Origin: Pseudomonadota bacterium
GTDB taxonomy: Bacteria > Pseudomonadota > Gammaproteobacteria > UBA4575
Reading direction: 5' to 3'
Assembly (NCBI GenBank): GCA_009839635.1
Contig: VXPJ01000052.1
Span: forward strand, 1-6,719
DNA: 6,719 nt
Made by a program: the position numbers and the translations under genes. The notes under the pieces were generated by a model that did no database searches, had not been told where the DNA came from, and saw only the letters and a list, made by a program, of their open reading frames with translations. The stretch's first letter is position 1, and each line of letters opens with the position of its first letter. Below are positions 1 to 6,506 of the stretch, one piece after another.

Positions 1-68
1 TGTCACGGCGACCACCTAGTTCTTCCCGCTTACGAGCGTCGGAAGGGTGAGATGTTTATAATAGACCG
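1..68 (+). other. Residual Illumina/Nextera library adapter (P5, i5 index, Read 1 and Tn5 mosaic end)
   Basis: This stretch is library adapter left on the contig end, not genome. Bases 1-27 align without gaps to the last 27 bases of the Illumina P5 oligo with 21 matches, including an intact CGGCGACCACC at 6-16. Bases 28-35 fill the 8-base index slot. Bases 36-68 align without gaps to the 33-base Nextera Read 1 adapter with 26 matches, and the 19-base Tn5 mosaic end at 50-68 matches at 16. The 27+8+33 layout is exactly that of a Nextera i5 adapter. The index GCTTACGA differs from i5 index 517 (GCGTAAGA, from memory) by G to T and A to C, changes also seen elsewhere in the stretch, so that assignment is tentative. 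The alignment was done by eye. Translation gives MFIIDR, close to the known adapter peptide MCIRDR. Confidence 0.93.
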
Positions 69-69
69 G

Positions 70-1851
70 CAGGAAAATTTGGCGCCGGGTGTCAGCGTTC
101 GCTGTTTCGGCGAGGTCAGGCGGGGGGTCTCGAGCCTGGAAATGGTGCATCCCGAATATGAAATCCAGCGCACGCATGATGCGATCAGGGTTGAGGATCA
201 CCTGACTCCAATCTATCCGACCACCGAAGGCCTGCATCAACTTGCCTTGCGGCGCATGACCTTGCAGGCATTGCGCTGGGTTGAAGGAGATGGGGCCCCT
301 GATCTCGACTTGTTGCCGGAATTTCCTGAAATCGATGGCTGCCAGGCCTCCGTTATCGAGGCACTGAAGTTTGTTCACCGTCCTCCACCCGAGGCCGATA
401 CGCAGGCATTGGCGGCCGGTACGCATGTGATGCAGCGCCGCTTGGCTTTCGAAGAGTTGCTTGCCCAGCGATTGAGCCTTTTCAAATTGAGGTTGCGGAT
501 GCAAAGGCAGCCAGCTGTGTCGATCGCACCGCAGGGCCGCCTGTACGCACAATTGATTGAAACGCTGGAGTTCGCTCTCACCTCTGCACAGCAGCGCGTG
601 ATCAATACGGTGTTTGCCGATCTGAAAAAAAACTACCCGATGCTGCGCCTGGTGCAGGGCGATGTAGGCAGTGGTAAAACGCTTGTTGCCATTGCGGCCT
701 GCCTGCAAGTGATTGAGGCCGGTTACCAGGCCGTCGTGATGGCACCCACCGAAATTCTGGCCGAGCAGCACCTGCAGAACTTCTCGGGCTGGCTGGCTCC
801 CCTGGGCGTACAACTGGCTTGGCTGTCGGGCCGGATGACCTCCAGCCAGAGCAATGAAATGAAGGCGCGGATCTCAAGCGGCAGCGCGCAGGCGATCGTG
901 GGTACCCATGCACTGTTTCAACAAGGCGTCAGCTTTCGGAATCTGGCCCTGGTGGTGGTAGACGAGCAGCACCGTTTCGGTGTGCACCAGCGCCTTGCCT
1001 TGCGTGAAAAAGGTGTGCAAGGGGTTGGCAGCCCGCACCAGCTGATCATGACCGCGACGCCGATTCCGAGAACCCTCGCCATGACAGCCTATGCTGATCT
1101 CGATTACTCCGTCATCGATGAGTTGCCACCCGGCCGCATGCCGGTCAGCACCATCGCAGTCCCGCACGAAAGACGCCATGAAGTGGTCAGGCGTGTAGCC
1201 AACGCATGCCGGCGTGACCAGCAGGCCTACTGGGTGTGCACACTGGTTGAGGAATCAGAAGCACTGCAGTGTCAGGCGGCAGAGAACGTGTATCAGGAAC
1301 TGAGTGCCCTGCTGGACGAGGTCACCGTCGGGCTGGTCCACGGCCGCATGAAAAGCCAGGAAAAAAATGCCGTGATGCGGGATTTTGCATGCGGCAGGAT
1401 TGATCTGCTCGTTGCGACCACGGTGATCGAAGTCGGGGTTGACGTTGCGAACGCCAGCCTGATGATCATCGAAAATGCCGAACGCTTGGGTCTGGCCCAG
1501 CTTCATCAACTGCGCGGTCGGGTGGGACGGGGTACCCGGGAAAGCAGTTGCGTGCTGCTGTTCAGTGCGCCGCTGACCGAAAACGCCAAACTCCGGATTG
1601 ACACCATGCGCGCCACCAATAACGGGTTCAAGATTGCCCAGGTCGATCTTGAAATCCGGGGTCCTGGAGAGGTGCTGGGTACCCGCCAGACGGGCATGCT
1701 GCAATTGCGGATCGCGGATATCCTGCGCGATCAGGACCTGATTCCCCAGGTGCAGGAAAGTGCAAAAAGGCTGTTTGCCGAGCATCCCCGTACGGTAGAT
1801 GCCCTGATTCACCGGTGGCTCGGGAAATCAATTGAGTTTGGCCAGGTGTAG
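70..1851 (+). CDS. recG: ATP-dependent DNA helicase RecG, 5'-truncated at the contig end
   Basis: RecG is a cytoplasmic superfamily 2 DNA translocase. It remodels stalled replication forks and branch-migrates Holliday junctions. Residue numbers here count from the ATG at base 52, which lies in adapter sequence. Genuine homology starts at QENLAPG (codon 7, base 70), aligning with E. coli RecG near residue 104 of 693, so about 100 residues including the first part of the wedge domain are missing. The rest of the wedge runs to about residue 110 (EMVHPEY at 30-36, TPIYPTTEG at 52-60, HRPPP at 109-113). Visible helicase motifs are Walker A GDVGSGKT (203-210), DEQH (304-307), TAT (334-336), GLVHGRM (427-433) and motif VI QLRGRVGRG (486-494). 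The TRG translocation region, DLEIRGPGEVLGTRQTG, is at 532-548. The C-terminus is complete and no frameshift is visible. It converges on the next gene 21 bases downstream, with no obvious terminator hairpin between them. The family assignment is essentially certain. Confidence 0.97.
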   Translation, partial: QENLAPGVSVRCFGEVRRGVSSLEMVHPEYEIQRTHDAIRVEDHLTPIYPTTEGLHQLALRRMTLQALRWVEGDGAPDLDLLPEFPEIDGCQASVIEALKFVHRPPPEADTQALAAGTHVMQRRLAFEELLAQRLSLFKLRLRMQRQPAVSIAPQGRLYAQLIETLEFALTSAQQRVINTVFADLKKNYPMLRLVQGDVGSGKTLVAIAACLQVIEAGYQAVVMAPTEILAEQHLQNFSGWLAPLGVQLAWLSGRMTSSQSNEMKARISSGSAQAIVGTHALFQQGVSFRNLALVVVDEQHRFGVHQRLALREKGVQGVGSPHQLIMTATPIPRTLAMTAYADLDYSVIDELPPGRMPVSTIAVPHERRHEVVRRVANACRRDQQAYWVCTLVEESEALQCQAAENVYQELSALLDEVTVGLVHGRMKSQEKNAVMRDFACGRIDLLVATTVIEVGVDVANASLMIIENAERLGLAQLHQLRGRVGRGTRESSCVLLFSAPLTENAKLRIDTMRATNNGFKIAQVDLEIRGPGEVLGTRQTGMLQLRIADILRDQDLIPQVQESAKRLFAEHPRTVDALIHRWLGKSIEFGQV

Positions 1852-1872
1852 TCCCAGTCAGGCCAGCGTGAC

Positions 1873-2181
1873 CTAAATTCCGAAGGTGCCGATCAGGATC
1901 GTGGTGAGGTAGATGCCGACCAGGCCTAGCAAGGCAAGAAAGGACAGGCTCTGCAGCCACCCGGTTTTGCCGGCGAACAGGGCACCGGCACTGAAAATCA
2001 GGCCAAGACCTGCAATGGTAAAGGAGATCCAGAAGATCGTGTTCACACAGGCGGTTTGACAGGAACGTTCATCGAAGGTGCCGGACAACAATTGCACTAC
2101 CAGGAAAACGGCCAGCAGCCAGCTTGCCACTGCGCTGAAAAAGGAAATCCACGAATTTTCTGCCATACCTGCCCCCGACAT
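1873..2181 (-). CDS. Small three-helix membrane protein of unknown function
   Basis: I do not recognise this 102-aa protein. It is very hydrophobic, with three likely membrane helices at about residues 12-32, 48-69 and 77-98. A short polar loop after helix 1 holds a C41-x3-C45 pair (DERSCQTAC), which could form a disulfide or bind a ligand; that is inference. Two starts are possible. The ATG at 2181 has GGGAG almost touching it, which is poor spacing. The ATG at 2166 (Met6, MAENSW) has a GGGGG tract about 5 bases upstream and would give 97 aa. It lies 68 bases downstream of the Rieske gene on the same strand, so the two may share a transcript. A sequence resembling an extended -10 box (TGGCATAAT, complement of 2229-2237) lies in that gap but has no convincing -35. 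The ORF is probably real because of its coherent helix pattern and because it fills an otherwise empty gap. Confidence 0.68.
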   Translation of the reverse strand: MSGAGMAENSWISFFSAVASWLLAVFLVVQLLSGTFDERSCQTACVNTIFWISFTIAGLGLIFSAGALFAGKTGWLQSLSFLALLGLVGIYLTTILIGTFGI

Positions 2182-2249
2182 TCTCCCGGCTTCAGTCCCA
2201 AGCTGTGCAAAGCGGGATCCGTCAGGAGATTATGCCATATTGCAGGCTC

Positions 2250-2591
2250 CTAAAGCTGCGCGTGGATTACTCGGTTCCGGATCGTACAGGGCAGGGCACG
2301 CAGGCGGTCGTTCTTACATGGGCCATAGACGCATAGACCGTCTCCGATCTGAAAGAGGGCGCCATGGTTGGCACACATGATATAATTTGCATCCTCGTCA
2401 AGAAAACGGTCAGGCACCCAGTCCAGAGGCCCTCGCGTGTGTGGGCATGAATTTTCGTAGGCATACACCTGTCGGTCTTTCTTGACGACAAATACCCGGG
2501 TCAGCGTATTGCGAGCCTCAACAACCATGCCTTTGCTGCCTGGATCAGGTATTTCGTCGTAGTGACATAGCCGTGTTTCTATCAAGCTCAT
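2250..2591 (-). CDS. Rieske [2Fe-2S] domain protein, ferredoxin-like
   Basis: This 113-aa soluble protein is a single Rieske domain, expected to bind one [2Fe-2S] cluster through two Cys and two His and to carry electrons. The first half-motif is C49-P-H51 and the second is C73-A-N-H76, followed by GALF. The 21 residues between H51 and C73 include GPLDW and an acidic stretch, slightly longer than in NirD- or BphA3-type ferredoxins as I recall them. There is no signal peptide, Tat motif or membrane anchor, so it is probably cytoplasmic rather than part of a bc1 complex. Three further cysteines (C87, C92, C102) follow the cluster motif. No oxygenase, reductase or nitrite reductase gene is adjacent, so its partner is unknown. 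The ATG at 2591 has no clear Shine-Dalgarno sequence. It is divergent from the NTF2-like gene and lies just upstream of the small membrane protein gene. Confidence 0.9.
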   Translation of the reverse strand: MSLIETRLCHYDEIPDPGSKGMVVEARNTLTRVFVVKKDRQVYAYENSCPHTRGPLDWVPDRFLDEDANYIMCANHGALFQIGDGLCVYGPCKNDRLRALPCTIRNRVIHAQL

Positions 2592-2645
2592 GGCAATTGA
2601 AATGCTACCCGGGTCGATGAACTTTTAAAACTTAACTGGAAAACC
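2592..2645. promoter_or_regulatory. Divergent intergenic region with three short palindromes
   Basis: These 54 bases separate the starts of the Rieske gene (minus strand) and the NTF2-like gene (plus strand), so both promoters are expected here unless one lies inside a gene. It is more AT-rich than the flanking genes at its right end. Three perfect palindromes are visible: CAATTG at 2594-2599, ACCCGGGT at 2607-2614 and TTTTAAAA at 2623-2630. A plus-strand TTGAAA at 2597-2602 resembles a -35 box (5 of 6), but no good -10 lies at standard spacing. For the NTF2-like gene a weak TGGA sits at 2637-2640, five bases before the ATG. The promoter role is inferred from gene layout, not from clear boxes. 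Confidence 0.4.
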
Positions 2646-3083
2646 ATGCAAAACCCAAATTGTTTCCCAACTTCTGAACAAGCCGAGCAGGCATTTTACC
2701 GATCATTTCAGCAAGGGGATATCGAATTGATGATGTCCGTATGGGGTCAGGGCAAGGACATCGTCTGTATACACCCTGGAGGTTCCCGCTTGCAGGGCGT
2801 ATCCAGTATTCGCAAGAGTTGGGAACAGATGTTTTCCTATGAGCAGGGCATCGAGTTAAGGGTTAACAAGACTGGCGTGATTCTAGAGGAAGATGTGGCG
2901 GTGCACCATGTTGTGGAAGATATCTATGTCGATGGTGAATTGCAGTCTGAGATCTTTGCCACCAACATCTACAGGAAGACGAACGGCAGCTGGCACATGG
3001 TTTTGCACCATGCTTCCGCTGAGCTACACCCGGTGCTGGATCTCATGGACGGGGATGCTGAAGAGGCTCAAACGATCCACTGA
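2646..3083 (+). CDS. NTF2-like / SnoaL-fold family protein
   Basis: This 145-aa soluble protein has the pattern of the NTF2-like superfamily (SnoaL/DUF4440 type), a cone-shaped fold that holds small molecules or acts as a non-catalytic binding or dimer module. Typical signs are the N-terminal helix with FYRSFQQGDIELMMSVWG (17-34), the strand CIHPGGSRLQG (41-51), SIRKSWEQMF (54-63), and the closing strands ATNIYRKTNGSWHMVLHHAS (105-124). The histidine pairs at 87-88 and 121-122 could line the pocket, but no catalytic set can be assigned. There is no signal peptide or membrane segment. It starts at ATG 2646 with a weak TGGA, diverges from the Rieske gene and ends 18 bases before the convergent antiporter operon. 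The family is a fairly confident call; the substrate and role are unknown. Confidence 0.87.
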   Translation: MQNPNCFPTSEQAEQAFYRSFQQGDIELMMSVWGQGKDIVCIHPGGSRLQGVSSIRKSWEQMFSYEQGIELRVNKTGVILEEDVAVHHVVEDIYVDGELQSEIFATNIYRKTNGSWHMVLHHASAELHPVLDLMDGDAEEAQTIH

Positions 3084-3101
3084 ACCTGCAATCCCAAATC
3101 C

Positions 3102-4796
3102 TCAGTACACATAATAAAAGATCAGATAGACGCCAAGCAGGAAGGCAACCCACAGCACCATGCTGCCGGTGGGCCAGGTTTTGGCAAGCAGTCCCTGAGG
3201 TCCGTGATGACGATGCAGGCGTGTACCTGCACTGAACGAGAGCCTCTTGATCCAGACCCCCATCTTTTGCTCACCGGCCACGATTGACTGCATCGCATGC
3301 TCTGCCAGCCAACGTCCGGGTTTGCGATAAAACCAGTCTGCATCCAGGTTCACGGAGCGCAATTCCGGAGGATAGAGACCCTGTCGCACGAGCCAGGTAA
3401 AGGCGAGCGCCGAGAAGAACAGCAACTGAAGCTGGGTGATAACGTGTGTCAGCGTGTAGGGCTGGTAGCCGATCTGATAGGGCAGCAGCGCATACAGGGT
3501 TTGCGGGAAGACCCCGATGTATATGCAAAGCACTGCAGCAATGGCCATGGCGCACAGCATGCTGGCGGGTGCTTCCTTGCAGCGTATGCCGCTGTCGTGG
3601 GCGAAAAAGGCAAAGTAGGGGATCTTGATGCCTGAATGGTGAAACACGCCGGCAGATGCGAACAGTAACACCAGCCATGCCAGGGTGTAGCCTTCGAGGG
3701 CGGCTGCCTCCATGATCATCGATTTCGTAACAAAGCCACTGAACAGGGGGAAGGCAGAAATCGATGCAGCGCCAATCACGCAAAACCCCGCGGTATACGG
3801 CATCGATTTGTACAGTCCGCCCAACTCCGAGCCGTTGATGCGGCCAGTGCGCAGCAGCACGGCGCCCATGCTCATGAACAGCAGTGCCTTGTACAGGATA
3901 TGCGCAAAGGCATGGGCCGCGGTGCCATTGAGTGCCAGTTCCGTTCCGATTCCAACACCGACCACCATGAATCCCAGTTGGTTGATCATGCTGTAGGTCA
4001 GCACCCGGCGAAGATCATTTTCAATCACCGCGTAGAAGATCGGAAAGGCGGTCATCAGCAATCCGATCCAGATCAGGATTTCGGTTCCCGCAAAAGCAGT
4101 CGCGAGCGCATATACCGCCATCTTGGTCGTGAAGGCGGAGAGCACCACAGCTCCGGTCACGGTAGCCTGCGGGTAGGCATCTACCAGCCAGTTATGCAGC
4201 AAGGGGAAGGCACACTTGATCCCGAAAGCAAGAAAAATCAGCGCTCCACCGGGTGTCCCAGGGTCCATCTGGGTAAATTCAATGGAGCCACTGCTGCGGG
4301 CATGCAGGATGATACCGGTCAACAGCAGGAGTCCGGAAATGACCTGTACGATCAGGTACCGCATACCCGCCCCATAGGATGCCGGGGTACGCCGTGCCCA
4401 GATCAGAAACACAGAGGAAAGCGCAGCCGCCTCAAAGTAGATAAACAATGTAATCAGGTCACCGGCCAGCACCGCTCCAATCGCACAGCCTGCGTAGATC
4501 AGGGTGGCCATTTGCTGCAGGCGATCGCGGGTATGCAATGAGTAGAGGATCAACAGGAAAGCCGCAATGTGGAAGATCACGGCAAACATGAAGCTGAGCC
4601 TGTCGAGGTGCAGGGTCGTCAGGAGCATGCCAAGAATCTCGAACTCTGCACGAATGCCTGCGGGCAAGGTGTACAGCTGCAAAAAGGAAAGCACCGGCAA
4701 CAGCAGTACATAAGCAGCACGCAGATGGCCTTTCAGCACCAAAGCCGGCAGCGCGCCCAGTACCAGGATGAGTGCCGGGTTCAGACTAGACATCAC
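3102..4796 (-). CDS. Mrp/complex I-like proton-conducting antiporter subunit (MrpD/NuoN family), 564 aa
   Basis: This is an integral membrane subunit of the family shared by Mrp Na+/H+ antiporters and complex I NuoL/M/N, which moves protons or cations through a chain of buried charges. Visible key residues are E122 (YFEAAALSS), K194 (FGIKCAFPLLHNWL), K225 (TTKMAVYAL), H295 and H299 with K303 (HAFAHILYKALLF), and K358 in the broken-helix segment (FSGFVTKSM). The E-A-P motif at 408-410 precedes the last core helices. The protein is longer than a typical MrpD of about 490 aa: after residue 470 comes a polar stretch with LDADWFYRK (484-492) and a final helix at about 545-563. The GTG at 4796 has GAGGA 8 bases upstream; the ATG at 4793 is the alternative. 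Either start overlaps the preceding 84-aa gene, implying coupled translation. It is the last visible gene of the operon. A single-polypeptide antiporter is unlikely given the neighbours. The transported ion cannot be read from sequence. Confidence 0.93.
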   Translation of the reverse strand: MMSSLNPALILVLGALPALVLKGHLRAAYVLLLPVLSFLQLYTLPAGIRAEFEILGMLLTTLHLDRLSFMFAVIFHIAAFLLILYSLHTRDRLQQMATLIYAGCAIGAVLAGDLITLFIYFEAAALSSVFLIWARRTPASYGAGMRYLIVQVISGLLLLTGIILHARSSGSIEFTQMDPGTPGGALIFLAFGIKCAFPLLHNWLVDAYPQATVTGAVVLSAFTTKMAVYALATAFAGTEILIWIGLLMTAFPIFYAVIENDLRRVLTYSMINQLGFMVVGVGIGTELALNGTAAHAFAHILYKALLFMSMGAVLLRTGRINGSELGGLYKSMPYTAGFCVIGAASISAFPLFSGFVTKSMIMEAAALEGYTLAWLVLLFASAGVFHHSGIKIPYFAFFAHDSGIRCKEAPASMLCAMAIAAVLCIYIGVFPQTLYALLPYQIGYQPYTLTHVITQLQLLFFSALAFTWLVRQGLYPPELRSVNLDADWFYRKPGRWLAEHAMQSIVAGEQKMGVWIKRLSFSAGTRLHRHHGPQGLLAKTWPTGSMVLWVAFLLGVYLIFYYVY

Positions 4797-5040
4797 CGTA
4801 GTAGTCCTCGTCGCGCTTCACAAGCTTGCGCATTTGCTTGGCGAGCAGGACCAGGGCTACGCACGCAATGAAACCGAACCAGGCAAAAAAGCCGAACCAG
4901 TTTTCAAAAGGGAAGTTGGTGTGCTTGTGATAAAAAAAGTCGAGCAGCATCAATGCTGCACACAAGGCATACAGGCCGTACACAAGCTTGCGAACGTTAT
5001 CGGGGCTGTCCAGCCAGTAGCGATGTTTCTTGCGGTTCAT
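4786..5040 (-). CDS. Small two-helix membrane protein of the antiporter operon
   Basis: This 84-aa protein has a basic N-terminus (MNRKKHRYW), two membrane helices at about residues 17-36 and 48-67, and a charged tail (KQMRKLVKRDEDYYGDV). The linker HKHTNFPFENWFGFFAWFGF is rich in aromatic residues. By the positive-inside rule both ends should be cytoplasmic with a short periplasmic hairpin. Its ATG overlaps the TGA of the 488-aa gene by four bases (ATGA), there is no visible Shine-Dalgarno sequence, and its own end overlaps the 564-aa gene, so it is almost certainly translated by coupling with its neighbours. Similar small proteins accompany proteobacterial Mrp-like clusters, as I recall, but I know no assigned function. 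It does not look like MrpC/NuoK (three helices, about 100 aa), MrpF or MrpG. An accessory or assembly subunit is the likeliest role, which is inference from context. Confidence 0.88.
   Translation of the reverse strand: MNRKKHRYWLDSPDNVRKLVYGLYALCAALMLLDFFYHKHTNFPFENWFGFFAWFGFIACVALVLLAKQMRKLVKRDEDYYGDV
4805..4809 (-). promoter_or_regulatory. Shine-Dalgarno site for the 564-aa antiporter subunit
   Basis: GAGGA on the minus strand lies 8 bases before the GTG at 4796 and 11 bases before the ATG at 4793. The spacing favours GTG as the start. The site is inside the end of the upstream 84-aa gene, as expected for overlapping, coupled genes. Confidence 0.5.
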
Positions 5041-6503
5041 GAATTGAAAACGGGGTACAGAAAATCATAAAGGGGCTGAATATAGAAAAACAGCAGCAAT
5101 GTGGCCGCGGCCGTAGCACACAAGGGGATCAGACATGCGAGGGGGGCCTCTTGGATTCCGGAACCCGTGATTGTCTGGGCAGGATCCGGCGGTTTGAAAA
5201 AAGCACGCAGGCCAATCGGCAGCAGGTAGGCGCAGTTCAGCAAGGTGCTCAGCGCAAAGGCGAACAGCACGATGTAATGCTGTGTGTCTACACTGCCTTC
5301 AATCAGCAGCCACTTGCTCCAACTGCCTATGAATGGCGGCAGGCCGATCACACTGAATGCGGCGAGCAGGAAAGCTGCAAAAGTGAATGGCATCTTGTGG
5401 CCGAGACCGTTGAGTTGGCTGACTCGCGTATATTTTGTCACGGTGTAAATTGCACCGGCACAAAAAAACAGGGTGATTTTCCCGAAAGCGTGCGTGACGA
5501 TGTGCAGGGCGCCTCCCATGGCAGCCGCAGGCCAGGCCAGTGCGGCCCCGATGACAATGTATGAAAGTTGGCTGATGGTTGAATAGGCCAGCCGTGCTTT
5601 CAGGTTGTCCTTGCTGAGTGCGATTATCGAAGCGATCACCATGGTGGCCACCGCCAGCCACAGGATCCAGACCGAGGCCTCCTGTGTTGCCAGGTAGTCG
5701 ATCCCGAATGTGTACACGGATATTTTGAGCACGGAAAATACGCCGGCCTTGACCACAGCAACGGCATGCAGCAGGGCGCTCACGGGCGTAGGCGCAATCA
5801 TGGCAGCAGGCAGCCAGCGGTAAAACGGCAACAGGGCCGCTTTTCCGATGCCGAGCATGAATAGCGTAAACAGCAGCACGGCGGCCAACCCCTGGGTATT
5901 GTCTTCAAGCACACCCCCCGGCATGAAATCCAGCGTACCGGCGCGAATCCAGGTGATGACCAGGGCGGTCAGAAAAAACATGATTGAGGTGCCAAGCAAG
6001 AGCCCCAGATAGACGCGCCCTCCACTTCGGGCCTCTGAGGTTTGCTTATGTGTCACCAGGGGATAAGTGGATAATGTCAATGCCTCATAAAATATGAATA
6101 ACGTGAACAGGTTTGCCGCAAAGGCAATACCCATGGTCGCTGCAATCGATACGGAAAAGAACAGGTAAAACCGTGTGAGATTCTTTTCTGAATTCCCGTT
6201 CATGTAACCGATGGAATACATCGTTGTGAAAACCCAGAGGCCGGATGCCAGCAAGGCAAAAACAAGCCCGAGGGGTTCCAGCTGGAAAGCGATCGAAAGA
6301 CTGGCCGAGATGTTCAGCAAGGTATGCACCGGACTGGGCCCGTGGTACTGACCCAGCAACTGGGTGATGTACAAGAACAGGAGGATTCCAGCGAATAGTG
6401 AACTCGCCTCGCGCAGCCTTGGCCGGTTGCGGAACAGGAGAACCAGGGCCCCGCCCAGCAGGGGAATCAAGAGTGCGAGCTCAAGGTGTGGCAGCAGGAT
6501 CAT
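5037..6503 (-). CDS. Mrp/complex I-like proton-conducting antiporter subunit (MrpD/NuoM family), 488 aa
   Basis: This is an integral membrane ion-translocating subunit with about 14 helices, close to the usual MrpD length. Conserved charged residues are present: E140 (FIFYEALTLS), K221 (GIGKAALLPFYRWLP), H246 and K252 (LLHAVAVVKAG), H338 with K342 (HAFGKITLFF), and K397 (FIGSWSKWLLI). The segment GKAALLPFYRWLPAAMIAPTPVSALLHA, spanning about 220-247, is the hallmark of the proton-antiporter family domain. A degenerate E-A-P (452-454) precedes the last helices, as in the two neighbouring paralogues. The ATG at 6503 lies 3 bases after the stop of the upstream subunit and has no Shine-Dalgarno sequence, suggesting coupled translation. 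The gene ends in an ATGA overlap with the 84-aa gene. Mrp-type antiporter is preferred over complex I because of the small-protein neighbour and several paralogues in a row, but the upstream genes that would settle this are not visible. Confidence 0.94.
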   Translation of the reverse strand: MILLPHLELALLIPLLGGALVLLFRNRPRLREASSLFAGILLFLYITQLLGQYHGPSPVHTLLNISASLSIAFQLEPLGLVFALLASGLWVFTTMYSIGYMNGNSEKNLTRFYLFFSVSIAATMGIAFAANLFTLFIFYEALTLSTYPLVTHKQTSEARSGGRVYLGLLLGTSIMFFLTALVITWIRAGTLDFMPGGVLEDNTQGLAAVLLFTLFMLGIGKAALLPFYRWLPAAMIAPTPVSALLHAVAVVKAGVFSVLKISVYTFGIDYLATQEASVWILWLAVATMVIASIIALSKDNLKARLAYSTISQLSYIVIGAALAWPAAAMGGALHIVTHAFGKITLFFCAGAIYTVTKYTRVSQLNGLGHKMPFTFAAFLLAAFSVIGLPPFIGSWSKWLLIEGSVDTQHYIVLFAFALSTLLNCAYLLPIGLRAFFKPPDPAQTITGSGIQEAPLACLIPLCATAAATLLLFFYIQPLYDFLYPVFNS

Positions 6504-6506
6504 TGC

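Noticed and set aside
50..68. Tn5/IS50 mosaic end as evidence of a natural transposon
   Set aside because: The 19-base mosaic end is preceded at exact spacing by Read 1 adapter, an index slot and the P5 tail, which only a sequencing library construct has.
16..813. 265-aa minus-strand reading frame opposite recG
   Set aside because: It lies antisense to a clear RecG frame, has no recognisable domain, and its last residues are translated adapter.
1255..1812. 185-aa minus-strand reading frame opposite the recG 3' half
   Set aside because: It is antisense to conserved helicase motifs and its composition resembles reverse-complement translation, rich in His, Gln and Pro.
1852..1872. Terminator between recG and the convergent small gene
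   Set aside because: Only a 5-base TGGCC/GGCCA pairing with a long loop and no T-tract was seen.
2222..2237. Extended -10-like TGGCATAAT before the small membrane protein gene
   Set aside because: No matching -35 was found and it sits only about 13 bases after the Rieske stop. It is too weak to list as a promoter.
3084..3101. Bidirectional terminator between the NTF2-like gene and the antiporter operon
   Set aside because: The gap is 18 bases with no hairpin. A partial GGGAT/ATCCC pairing reaching into the gene leaves a loop of about 30 bases.
3271..3783. 170-aa minus-strand reading frame in another phase
   Set aside because: It overlaps the conserved antiporter frame completely and shows no domain.
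3900..4541. 213-aa plus-strand reading frame
   Set aside because: It is antisense to the 564-aa membrane subunit. The polar, low-information protein is the expected shadow of hydrophobic codons.
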